Of a stretch of 64,000 bases of DNA, positions 24,333 through 31,609 are shown one piece after another; position 1 is the first letter of the stretch; the number at the start of each line of letters is the position of its first letter. Under the pieces are notes generated by a model. The model was not told where the DNA came from. It saw only the letters and a list, made by a program, of their open reading frames with translations, and made no database searches. The position numbers were made by a program, and so were the translations under genes. The stretch comes from Streptomyces sp. BK208 (GTDB lineage: Bacteria > Actinomycetota > Actinomycetes > Streptomycetales > Streptomycetaceae), in assembly GCF_004364245.1 (NCBI RefSeq), contig NZ_SOAV01000001.1, positions 496,001 to 560,000 on the forward strand, in the 5' to 3' direction.

Positions 24333-25622
24333 TCAGTGCGGCGCCCGCTCCTCGAGCGCCGTGCGCCAGGCGGGGACCGGGTACTCCGGGGCCGGCTCGG
24401 GACGTCTGCCGCCGCGCGTGAAGAAGTCGGCCAGGGGCAGGATCGCGGCGCCGACGGTCACGGCGTCGGGGCCGAGCCGCCCCAGGTCGACCGTGACCTT
24501 CCTGGCGGGGTGGCGCAGGGCGTAGGACACCGCGTGCCGGCGTACGGCGGGCAGGAAGCGGTCGCCCAGCTGGAGGCCGGCCCAGCCGCCGATGAGAATC
24601 CGCTCGGGCTGGAAGAGGTTGATCAGGTCGGACAGGCCGGCGCCCAGGTACTCGGCGGTCTCCTCCAGGACGGCGAGCGCGACCGGGTCGGCGGCCTCGC
24701 CGTCGGCGGGGTAGGCGGCGGCGAGCAGCGCGGTGAGGGCGCTCTCCTCGTCGGTGCCCTCCGGCACCCGGCCGCCCTCCTCCCGCCAGCGGGCCAGCAG
24801 CGACTCGGCGCCCGCGTACGCCTCCAGGCAGCCGAGTGCTCCGCAGCGGCAGCGGCGCCCTCTGACCCGGACCGTCAGGTGGCCCCACTCGACGGCCCGG
24901 CCCTGCTCCGCCTCGGGGGTGACGAGGCTGGCGCCGACGCCGGAACCGAAGAGGACCACGACCGCGTTGCGGGCGCCGCGTCCGGCGCCGAACCACATCT
25001 CGGCCTGGCCGAGGGTCTTGGCCCCGTTGTCGATGAAGTAGGGGACGGTGTCGGGCAGCGGGGAGCCGGCGCGCAGCAGCGCCTCCAGCGGGACCGCGTC
25101 CCAGCCGATGGTCTGGCCGTGCACCACGGCACCGCGGTCGGCGGTGTGCTCGACGATGCCGGGGACGCCGATGCCGGCGCCGAGCAGCCCGGCGGGCGCG
25201 AGTCCGGCCGTGGCCAGGACGTCGGCGATGCCGTCGCGGATGTGTCCGACGATGACGTCGACGTCGTAGCGCTGCTGGGCCAGCGGGCGTTCGGCGCGGG
25301 CGAGTTCGGTGAGGGTCAGGTCGAACAGCTCGACGCGCACCCGGGTCTCCCCGACGTCCACGCCGATCATGTGGCCGCTCGCGGGGGCCACACGCAGCAG
25401 CGTGCGGGGCCGGCCGCCGTCGGAGTCGACGCTGCCGGCCTCCTCCACGAGTCCGTCGGCGACCAGGTCGGCGACCACGTTGCTCACGGAACCGGAGCTG
25501 AGGCCGGTCGCCGGGCCCAGCTCGAAGCGGCTGAGCGGTCCGTCGAAGTAGAGCCGTTGCAGCACGGCCGTACGGTTGGCCCTCCTCAGGTCGCGCACCG
25601 TGCGTCCGTTCCGCCCCGCCAT
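24333..25622 (-). CDS. ROK-family transcriptional regulator
   Basis: 429 residues. Winged helix-turn-helix at about 10-75 (TVRDLRRANRTAVLQRLYF, SVSNVVADLVADGLVEE), then a ROK sugar-kinase-like domain with IGVDVGETRVRVELFD, GIGVPGIV and zinc-binding CRCGALGCLE. These are sugar-responsive repressors or activators of carbon-use genes in Streptomyces. No sugar transporter is directly adjacent; the divergent gene encodes a FusB-like protein. Likely autoregulated through the palindrome at 25699-25711. Confidence 0.9.
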   Translation of the reverse strand: MAGRNGRTVRDLRRANRTAVLQRLYFDGPLSRFELGPATGLSSGSVSNVVADLVADGLVEEAGSVDSDGGRPRTLLRVAPASGHMIGVDVGETRVRVELFDLTLTELARAERPLAQQRYDVDVIVGHIRDGIADVLATAGLAPAGLLGAGIGVPGIVEHTADRGAVVHGQTIGWDAVPLEALLRAGSPLPDTVPYFIDNGAKTLGQAEMWFGAGRGARNAVVVLFGSGVGASLVTPEAEQGRAVEWGHLTVRVRGRRCRCGALGCLEAYAGAESLLARWREEGGRVPEGTDEESALTALLAAAYPADGEAADPVALAVLEETAEYLGAGLSDLINLFQPERILIGGWAGLQLGDRFLPAVRRHAVSYALRHPARKVTVDLGRLGPDAVTVGAAILPLADFFTRGGRRPEPAPEYPVPAWRTALEERAPH

Positions 25623-25698
25623 GTGGCTCCTCCCGTACGTGCCCGGTCTGCAACATACCTCTGCCGGACAACCGCACGCGACTTCCCTTCGCCCTTAA

Positions 25699-25711
25699 TT
25701 CATGCTATGAA
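25699..25711. promoter_or_regulatory. Palindrome in the ROK promoter region
   Basis: TTCATGCTATGAA, 5-bp arms around a 3-bp centre, 77 bp upstream of the ROK start in a locally AT-rich stretch. A plausible autoregulatory operator; also a possible site affecting the divergent gene. Confidence 0.4.
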
Positions 25712-25757
25712 CTCGCGCTCGCCGAGAAATCGCTGGCACCCTCCGCCGTAGGCTATC

Positions 25758-25790
25758 TACGCTAGGCGTAAACCTAGAGAGTCTAGTTTT
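25758..25790. promoter_or_regulatory. Overlapping CTAG-containing palindromes upstream of the FusB-like gene
   Basis: TACGCTAGGCGTA (25758-25770), CTAGGCGTAAACCTAG (25762-25777) and CTAGAGAGTCTAG (25774-25786, with A- and T-rich flanks nearly extending it to 25770-25790) interlock. CTAG is rare in bacterial DNA, and three copies in 25 bp just 27 bp before a start codon suggest a repressor operator. Confidence 0.5.
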
Positions 25791-25816
25791 GGTGTCCATG
25801 TGCAAGGGAGGCTCCC

Positions 25817-26311
25817 ATGAGAGCACTCGACGAGCAGGCCGTCCGGGCCTCTTTCATCAACTGCTCGAAGGGCGAGGCGAAGCGCTTGGCCGTGCCCCGC
25901 GATCTCGGCGAACGCCCCTGGGACGACCTCGACTTCCTCGGCTGGCGTGACCCCGGGGCGCCGGACCGCAGTTATCTGGTCCTGGAGGACGGTGGCCGGC
26001 CCACCGGTGTGGCGCTGCGGTTCCAGCCGCCGCGCAGCGGCTTCCTCCAGCGCAGCATGTGTGCGCTGTGCCTGACCACCCATCCCCGCGGCGGTGTGTC
26101 GCTGATGACGGCGCGCAAGGCGGGGGCGGCCGGCCGCGAGGGCAACTCGGTCGGCCTGTACATGTGCACCGACCTCGCCTGTTCCCTGTACCTGCGGGGA
26201 AAGAAGGTGCCGGAGAGCGGCGGCCGGTTCGAGGAGAGCCTCACCCTGGAGCAGCAGATCGCCCGGACCGTGGGCAATCTCGCCGCGTTCGTCGCCAAGG
26301 TGACCGGCTGA
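25817..26311 (+). CDS. FBP/FusB-like treble-clef zinc protein (EF-G-binding family)
   Basis: 164 residues. The C-terminal half has the zinc-site pattern CALCLTTHPRGGVSLM, then YMCTDLACSLYLR (two Cys pairs), as in the FBP_C domain of FusB-type proteins. FusB/FusC bind EF-G and release it from stalled ribosomes, protecting staphylococci from fusidic acid; actinomycete homologues are common and mostly unstudied. N-terminal half is helical with FLGWRDP. ATG at 25817 follows AAGGGAGG. Confidence 0.8.
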   Translation: MRALDEQAVRASFINCSKGEAKRLAVPRDLGERPWDDLDFLGWRDPGAPDRSYLVLEDGGRPTGVALRFQPPRSGFLQRSMCALCLTTHPRGGVSLMTARKAGAAGREGNSVGLYMCTDLACSLYLRGKKVPESGGRFEESLTLEQQIARTVGNLAAFVAKVTG

Positions 26312-26416
26312 ACCGTCCGGCGGCGCCCGGCGCGTGAGAGGGGTCCGGCCGCCCGCGTCCGGCTACCGTCCTGATCGGACACGTTCGAGGCGCCTGCGGA
26401 AGGGAACAGCCCGAGG

Positions 26417-27685
26417 ATGCGGGATGTGCTTGAGGCCGCCAAGGCGGCTCTGCGTCGGGTGAAGTGGCTGCGGGACCCCGTGGTCGTGCAGGCCCTGCGC
26501 TCCGCCGCCGCGGCTTCGATCGCCTACGTCATCGCGGTGCGGCTGTCCCCCGACAAGTCGGCGGCACCGCTCACCGCGCCCCTGACCGCGCTGCTGGTCG
26601 TCCAGGTCACCCTGTACGCCACGCTGAAGATGAGCTTCCGCCGGGTGAACGCCGTGGTGGCCGGCGTTCTGGTCGCCATCGCCTTCAGCCAGTTGGTCGG
26701 GCTGAGCTGGTGGAGCCTGGCCCTGATCATCGTGGCGGCGCTGGGCGTCGGGCACCTGGTGCGCGCCGAGGAGTTCACCGCCGAGGTCGCGATCAGCGCG
26801 ATGCTGGTGCTCGGCGTGACCTCGCACGGGAGCCTGGCCTGGGCCCGGGTGGTGGAGACCCTGATCGGCGCGATCGTCGGTCTGGTCTTCAACCTGATCC
26901 TCGCGCCCCCGGTGTGGGTGGAGCAGGCCGGCGAGTCCGTCGTCGGGCTGGCCCGGCAGGTGCGCCAGCTGCTGCTGCGCATGGGCGAGGAAGCGGCCGG
27001 CAGCACGCCGTTCCACGAGGCGGCGGCCCGGCTGCACGAGGCGCGCCGGCTCGACCACGACATCGGCGAGGTGGACGAGGACCTGCGCCAGGCCGAGGAC
27101 AGCCTGCGGTTCAACCCCCGGGTGCGCGAGGGACTCCTGCACCGGGTCGTGCTGCGCACCGGCCTGGACACCCTGGAGATCTGCACGGTCGTCATGCGGG
27201 TCCTCGCCCGCAGCTTCACCGACCTGGCCAAGGAGCGGGAGCCGGAGCCCCTGTTCTCGCCGGAGACGGGGGCCGCCGTCCAGCAGTTGCTGTCCGAGAT
27301 CGCCGACGCCGTGGTGAGCTTCTCGGTGCTGGTCACCAGCAGCGCGAGCGAGAGCGCCGAGTCCGCGGAGGAGCGGCTGGCCGCCGAGCTGCGCCAGGCC
27401 GCGGCCACCCGGGACCGGCTGGCCGACCTGCTCCTCGACGAGGTCCGGCGCGACTCCCGGCAGTGGCAGCTGCTGGGCGCGGTGCTGGCCGAGGTGAACC
27501 GGATCATCGACGAGATGGACACCGAGCACCGCTCCCGCCGGCTCCTGGAGGAGCTGGACCGCCACACCCGCGAGCAGCGCGAGCGCATGCCGCGGCTCAC
27601 CCGGCTGCGGGACCGCGTGCGGGGCCGGCTGCGGGGGCGGCCGCGCAGGCGGAACCGCGGGGCCGCCGCGCGGCGTTCCTCATGA
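26417..27685 (+). CDS. FUSC/ArAE-type membrane protein
   Basis: 422 residues, second protein of this type in the window. Membrane part at about 20-170 (ALRSAAAASIAYVIAVRL, LTALLVVQVTLYATLK, VVAGVLVAIAFSQLVGL, LALIIVAALGVGHLV, LIGAIVGLVFNLILAPP) then a long helical cytoplasmic part (about 175-400) ending in an Arg-rich tail. Overall organisation matches the 21.2-kb protein, but the sequences differ widely. Likely exports aromatic or amphipathic compounds. ATG at 26417 with only a weak GAGG-like site. Next gene begins 38 bp further on. Confidence 0.8.
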   Translation: MRDVLEAAKAALRRVKWLRDPVVVQALRSAAAASIAYVIAVRLSPDKSAAPLTAPLTALLVVQVTLYATLKMSFRRVNAVVAGVLVAIAFSQLVGLSWWSLALIIVAALGVGHLVRAEEFTAEVAISAMLVLGVTSHGSLAWARVVETLIGAIVGLVFNLILAPPVWVEQAGESVVGLARQVRQLLLRMGEEAAGSTPFHEAAARLHEARRLDHDIGEVDEDLRQAEDSLRFNPRVREGLLHRVVLRTGLDTLEICTVVMRVLARSFTDLAKEREPEPLFSPETGAAVQQLLSEIADAVVSFSVLVTSSASESAESAEERLAAELRQAAATRDRLADLLLDEVRRDSRQWQLLGAVLAEVNRIIDEMDTEHRSRRLLEELDRHTREQRERMPRLTRLRDRVRGRLRGRPRRRNRGAAARRSS

Positions 27686-27723
27686 GGAGCGACGAACAGG
27701 CACGGCGGATGAGGGGCGTTCGG

Positions 27724-28776
27724 ATGACCGACACCAGTGTGCGGATCGACGGGAACCGGCTGATGCTGCCGGGGGGTGCGGCGGTGCGCTTCGTACGCAC
27801 CCTGCGGCTGCCCGAGACGGGGACGCACCCGCTGCCGCCGGGGCTCGGCGAGTTCCCGGTCCGGCGGGTGGCCGACTACGCCGACAGCGTGCCCGAGGCG
27901 TGGCGTGCGCGCGGCGGCGTGATGCTGCCGGTGTACCTGCGCGAGGCCATGTGGCTGAGCTTCGCGGGCACCCGGGAGCCCGCCGCCCTTCAGGTGGGGG
28001 TGGGCAAGGTGTGCGCGGTCTCGGGCCGCCCGTGGAGCGACCGGCTGACGCGCGATCCGCAGAACTACGTGGTCCTCCCCCGCCAGCCCTGGCTGGACGG
28101 CATCAACTCCGGGTCCGGCACGGTCCGGCAGTTCGTGGCGGTGCCGCTCGGCATGGGGGCGACCGTCGAGGGCCAGGTCACCGGCGAGGAGGTCTGGGGA
28201 GGCGTCCAGCTCCAGGCGTTCACGCTGGGCGAGGCGGAACTGGCCCGCTGGCGCGAGGAGGAGCGACGCCGCGCGGAGCTGGCACGCAGGGCGGCCCCCT
28301 CGGGCGGCGCCTTCGGGGCCGCGGCGCCGGCGATGGCCCCGCCGGCCCCGGGTGCGGCTCCCGGGTACGGCGGTGCGCCACGGGCCCGGTCCGCGCCGGC
28401 CATGGGCCTCGGCGTCGGCGGCTCCATGCGCCAGGAGGTGTACCGCGACGAGCGGGCGCTGACGGACTGGGCCGAGCGCCCGGCAGGCCGGGTCTTCGTG
28501 CACCTGGTGACGCCGCCCGAGTGGCGCCGCATCACCGGCGAGGCGCCGCCGCCCTCGCCGGTGGACCGGGCGGCGTACACACGCGCCGGTCTGCCCTGGT
28601 ACGACTACTACGACCAGGACGCCGACGACCTCGCGCCCACCGAGCCGCTGCGGGACGTCAAACCGGTCGGGGAGTGGGTCGGCGACGACCACGAGCCGTG
28701 GCAGACTCCCGCGCCCGGCCAGGTCCACCCGCTGGGGGACGCCCCGGGCAAGCCGGTGCAGGACGGGGACTGGTAG
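27724..28776 (+). CDS. Conserved hypothetical protein
   Basis: 350 residues, not recognised. The first half reads as a beta-rich folded domain (LPGGAAVRFVRTLRLPE, GGVMLPVYLREAMWLSFAG, QPWLDGINSGSGTVRQFVAVPLGMGATVEGQ), the middle as a low-complexity Ala/Pro/Gly linker (about 190-230), and the last part has FVHLVTPPEWRRITGE and an Asp/Tyr-rich stretch. No signal peptide or membrane helix. I chose the ATG at 27724 because GAGGGG lies seven bases upstream; an ATG at 27682 overlapping the previous stop has no site. Probably co-transcribed with the exporter gene. Confidence 0.7.
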   Translation: MTDTSVRIDGNRLMLPGGAAVRFVRTLRLPETGTHPLPPGLGEFPVRRVADYADSVPEAWRARGGVMLPVYLREAMWLSFAGTREPAALQVGVGKVCAVSGRPWSDRLTRDPQNYVVLPRQPWLDGINSGSGTVRQFVAVPLGMGATVEGQVTGEEVWGGVQLQAFTLGEAELARWREEERRRAELARRAAPSGGAFGAAAPAMAPPAPGAAPGYGGAPRARSAPAMGLGVGGSMRQEVYRDERALTDWAERPAGRVFVHLVTPPEWRRITGEAPPPSPVDRAAYTRAGLPWYDYYDQDADDLAPTEPLRDVKPVGEWVGDDHEPWQTPAPGQVHPLGDAPGKPVQDGDW

Positions 28777-28855
28777 CCGCGAGCCGGGGCGTGCGGGGGA
28801 CCATCGGAGGGCAGGGGCGGCTCGCACGGCCGCCCGCACCGGCACGGGAGGCGGC

Positions 28856-30076
28856 ATGAGCGGTCACGGGTTCGACAGGCGCCGGTTCGTCCGGCTCCTC
28901 GCACGGGGCGCCGCCGCGGCGGCGCTCCCCGCGGCAGCGGCCTGCGGCGGACGGGCGGACCCCGACCGCCCGGCCCCGGCGGCCACCGCTCCCGGGGCGA
29001 GCCGCAACGCGGCGGGCGGGCGGCGGGAGGCGTCCGGCCCGCGCCCGCTCCTCCTCGGCACTTACACCTCCGCCGACGGCGGCGGCAGGGGCATCGGGCT
29101 GGCCGAGTACGACCCCGGCACGGGACGCGTCACGGGCCGGGGGGTCCTCGCCGAGGTGGACGACCCCTCGTACCTGGCGGTGCATCCCGACGGCCGCACC
29201 CTGTACGCGGTGAACGAGCGCGAGGACGGGGCGGTGACCGCCGTCCGGCTGGCGGACCGCAGGGTGCTGGGCAGCCGGAGCACCGGTGGCGCGGCGCCCT
29301 GCCACCTGTCCGTGCACCCGGGCGGACGCTGGCTGCTCAGCGCCAACTACGGTTCGGGCAGCGTGGCCGTGCACCCGATCGACGCCTCGGGCGCGCTCGG
29401 GGAGCGCACCGACCTGGTCACGCACACCGCTCCCCCGCCCGGCCCCGGACAGCAGGGCCCGCACGCCCACCAGGTCGTCACCAGCCCGGACGGCGGCCAC
29501 GTGCTGGCCGTGGACCTGGGCACGGACACCGTGTACACCTACCGCCTGGACGAGAGCGCGGGCACCCTCACGGAAGTCTCCCGGGCGCGGACCCGGCCCG
29601 GCGCCGGACCGCGACACCTCACCTTCCACCCCGGCGGACGCCACGCCTACCTCGCCGACGAGGTCGACAACACCGTCGCGGTCTGCGCGTACGACCCGGG
29701 GACGGGACGCCTGACCGTCGGCGAGGGCCAGCCAACCGGCACCGGGCCGGACCCCGGGCCCGGCACCAACTACCCGGCGCAGCTGCTGGTCACGTCCGAC
29801 GGCGCGTACGCCTTCCTCGCCAACCGGGGGCACGACAGCCTCGCACGGTACGCGGTGGAGGCGGAGGGGGCCCGGCTCCGGCTGCTGGGCACGGTGCCGG
29901 CCGGCGGCGCGTTCCCGCGGCAGATCGCGTTCTCCCCGGACGGCGGGCTGCTGTTCGCGGCGAACCAGCGGTCCGGCACCGTCAGCGCGTTCCGCGTGAG
30001 CGGGGACACCGGCCGACTGAGCCCGGTGGGAGAGCCGTTCGCGTCACCCGTCGCCGTCTGCGCGCTGCCGCTCTAG
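28856..30076 (+). CDS. Exported lactonase-family beta-propeller (6-phosphogluconolactonase-like)
   Basis: 406 residues. The N-terminus has a Tat motif (DRRRFVRLLARG) and an Ala-rich core ending in AAACGG, a lipobox, so it is probably a Tat-exported lipoprotein. The rest is a seven-bladed propeller with recurring GxYxxY-like blades (SYLAVHPDGRTLYAVNE, CHLSVHPGGRWLLSANYGSG, HAHQVVTSPDGGHVLAVDLGTD, RHLTFHPGGRHAYLADEVDNTV). YkgB/Pgl-type proteins hydrolyse lactones, but exported copies may act on other substrates. The last 33 bp overlap the DUF2470 gene tail to tail. Confidence 0.88.
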   Translation: MSGHGFDRRRFVRLLARGAAAAALPAAAACGGRADPDRPAPAATAPGASRNAAGGRREASGPRPLLLGTYTSADGGGRGIGLAEYDPGTGRVTGRGVLAEVDDPSYLAVHPDGRTLYAVNEREDGAVTAVRLADRRVLGSRSTGGAAPCHLSVHPGGRWLLSANYGSGSVAVHPIDASGALGERTDLVTHTAPPPGPGQQGPHAHQVVTSPDGGHVLAVDLGTDTVYTYRLDESAGTLTEVSRARTRPGAGPRHLTFHPGGRHAYLADEVDNTVAVCAYDPGTGRLTVGEGQPTGTGPDPGPGTNYPAQLLVTSDGAYAFLANRGHDSLARYAVEAEGARLRLLGTVPAGGAFPRQIAFSPDGGLLFAANQRSGTVSAFRVSGDTGRLSPVGEPFASPVAVCALPL

Positions 30077-30769
30077 GGCCCGCGGGCACGAGGCGGCGCC
30101 CGCCTGCGCGAGCAGTACGTGCACCCGCTCCGTGAGCTGGGCGACCTCGTCGGCCGGCGCGTGGAAGGGCAGGCGTACGTCGCCCTGCCCGCGGACGCGC
30201 TCGATGCGCAGGGTCAGCCCGTGCCGGTCGACGGCGAGCGGCCGCACCCGGACCGCTCCGTGCAGGCTGTCCGGATCGACGAGACGCGTCAGCCGCTGCA
30301 CGGCGTCGTCGTGGCAGTCGGCGAGATGGGTGAGCAGCCGGGCCTCGGCCAGGGCCAGCGGATCGGGCGCGGCGGCGGCGAACTCGTCGACGTCGACCAC
30401 CACGGCACCGGACGGACGCCGCAGCACCACGCGGGTGGGCCGGAAGGCCAGGTGCCCCTCCTCCACGGCCAGCCGGCCGGCGAGCCAGAGCCGGGCCCTG
30501 ATCCGGCTCCGCACCGGGACGGGCGCCACGTCGGCGAACTCCAGCACGGCGGACGGCTCCCCGCGGGGAGCACAGAGCGCCGCCGCGAGCAGGGTGCTGT
30601 CCTCGGGCACCCGCAGGAGCACCCGTCCGTCGTCGGCCACGCTGTGCGCCCCGACGAACTCGTCGCGGCCGCCCTCCGCGGTCACCGCGCAGGACCAGGC
30701 GGCGGCGAGCACGGACCGGGCCTGCTCCGCCGCGGCCGGCCCGGCCGTCCAGGCGTGGGTGTCTCCCAT
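30044..30769 (-). CDS. DUF2470 protein (HugZ-like C-terminal domain), iron-regulated
   Basis: 241 residues. The C-terminal half (DPLALAEARLLTHLADCHDDAVQRL, HGAVRVRPLAVDRHGLTLRIE, DVRLPFHAPADEVAQLTERVHVLL) is the DUF2470 domain found at the end of HugZ-type heme-degrading proteins and plant DGR proteins; the N-terminal part resembles the split-barrel that binds heme or flavin. A near-consensus DmdR/IdeR iron box sits 25 bp upstream of the start, so the gene should be switched on when iron is scarce, in line with heme-iron use. No transporter is adjacent. ATG at 30767-30769. Confidence 0.82.
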   Translation of the reverse strand: MGDTHAWTAGPAAAEQARSVLAAAWSCAVTAEGGRDEFVGAHSVADDGRVLLRVPEDSTLLAAALCAPRGEPSAVLEFADVAPVPVRSRIRARLWLAGRLAVEEGHLAFRPTRVVLRRPSGAVVVDVDEFAAAAPDPLALAEARLLTHLADCHDDAVQRLTRLVDPDSLHGAVRVRPLAVDRHGLTLRIERVRGQGDVRLPFHAPADEVAQLTERVHVLLAQAGAASCPRALERQRADGDG

Positions 30770-30793
30770 CCCAACCTCCGTTCGGGCAATTCA

Positions 30794-30812
30794 TTAGGTA
30801 AGGCTCACCTAA
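30794..30812. promoter_or_regulatory. Iron box (DmdR1/IdeR operator)
   Basis: TTAGGTAAGGCTCACCTAA matches the Streptomyces iron box TTAGGTTAGGCTCACCTAA at 18 of 19 positions. It lies 25 bp before the DUF2470 start codon, where bound DmdR1-Fe(II) would block transcription. Confidence 0.88.
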
Positions 30813-30879
30813 CCTATCGGAGATCGGAGAGCGCGCCAACCACGGCACCGGCTCCGTCCGCGATGCGGTCGCCGTGACC

Positions 30880-31488
30880 TCAGGGCGCGATGGCTCCCAG
30901 CAGCGCCCGTGCGCACAGGTCGCGCACCTGCTCGCGGCCGGGTTCCGGGTCCCGCAGCCACTCCAGGCAGACGGCGGTGGTGAAGGCCAGCCAGCCGCGC
31001 ACCGCGAGCCGCACGTCGCCGCGCTCCGCGAAGGCCGGACCGAACTCCGGGTCGGCGGCCAGGGCGGCGAGGATCTGCCGCTCCTGCACCGCGAGCGCCC
31101 GCCGGTACACCCGGCGCACGGCCCGGTCGCCCGTGGCGTCGGCGCGATGGAAGGCGCGGTAGCCGTGCGCGTGGGCCCGGACGTGCTCGAGGTACGCGTC
31201 GAGGCCCGCGGCGAGCTGCTCGCGGACCGGGACGCCGGGCACGGCCGCCGTCAGCCGCAGCATCCGCTCGCTCTCCCGCTCCACGACCGCGGCGAAGAAG
31301 TCCCGCTTGTTCGGGAAATAGTGGTACAGCAGCCCTCGGGAGACCCCGGCGATCTCGGCGACCTGCTCGATCCAGACCTCGTCGTAGGGGCTCTCGGAGA
31401 ACAGTCGCGCGCCCACCGAGAGCAACTGCTCCCGGCGCTCGGCGGTACTGAGCCGGCGGCGGGTGCGCTCGCCCTGGTTCGCGGCCAT
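30880..31488 (-). CDS. TetR-family regulator, divergent from CYP102B
   Basis: 202 residues. Helix-turn-helix at about 20-65 (REQLLSVGARLFSE, VSRGLLYHYFPNKRDFFAAVV), then an all-alpha ligand-binding domain. It is divergent from the P450 gene at 31610 with a 121-bp gap, the usual arrangement of a repressor with its target; CYP102-type enzymes elsewhere are induced by fatty acids or phenols through such repressors. The ligand is not predictable. Confidence 0.9.
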   Translation of the reverse strand: MAANQGERTRRRLSTAERREQLLSVGARLFSESPYDEVWIEQVAEIAGVSRGLLYHYFPNKRDFFAAVVERESERMLRLTAAVPGVPVREQLAAGLDAYLEHVRAHAHGYRAFHRADATGDRAVRRVYRRALAVQERQILAALAADPEFGPAFAERGDVRLAVRGWLAFTTAVCLEWLRDPEPGREQVRDLCARALLGAIAP

Positions 31489-31501
31489 GCCCGCACCTTA
31501 C

Positions 31502-31516
31502 TTGACGCCGGTTCAA
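31502..31516. promoter_or_regulatory. Imperfect palindrome in the TetR/P450 gap
   Basis: TTGACGCCGGTTCAA has matching TTGA/TCAA ends and lies 14 bp upstream of the TetR start, inside the 121-bp shared control region. TTGACG could serve as a -35 for the P450 gene. A weak operator candidate; the inner bases are not symmetric. Confidence 0.3.
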
Positions 31517-31609
31517 CAACGGGTCGAGACTGGACGCGTTATTGAATCCATGTACAACACGCTCGCCTCGGCTCGTGCAACACGCCGCAGCGTCAAGGGA
31601 GATCGCGTC

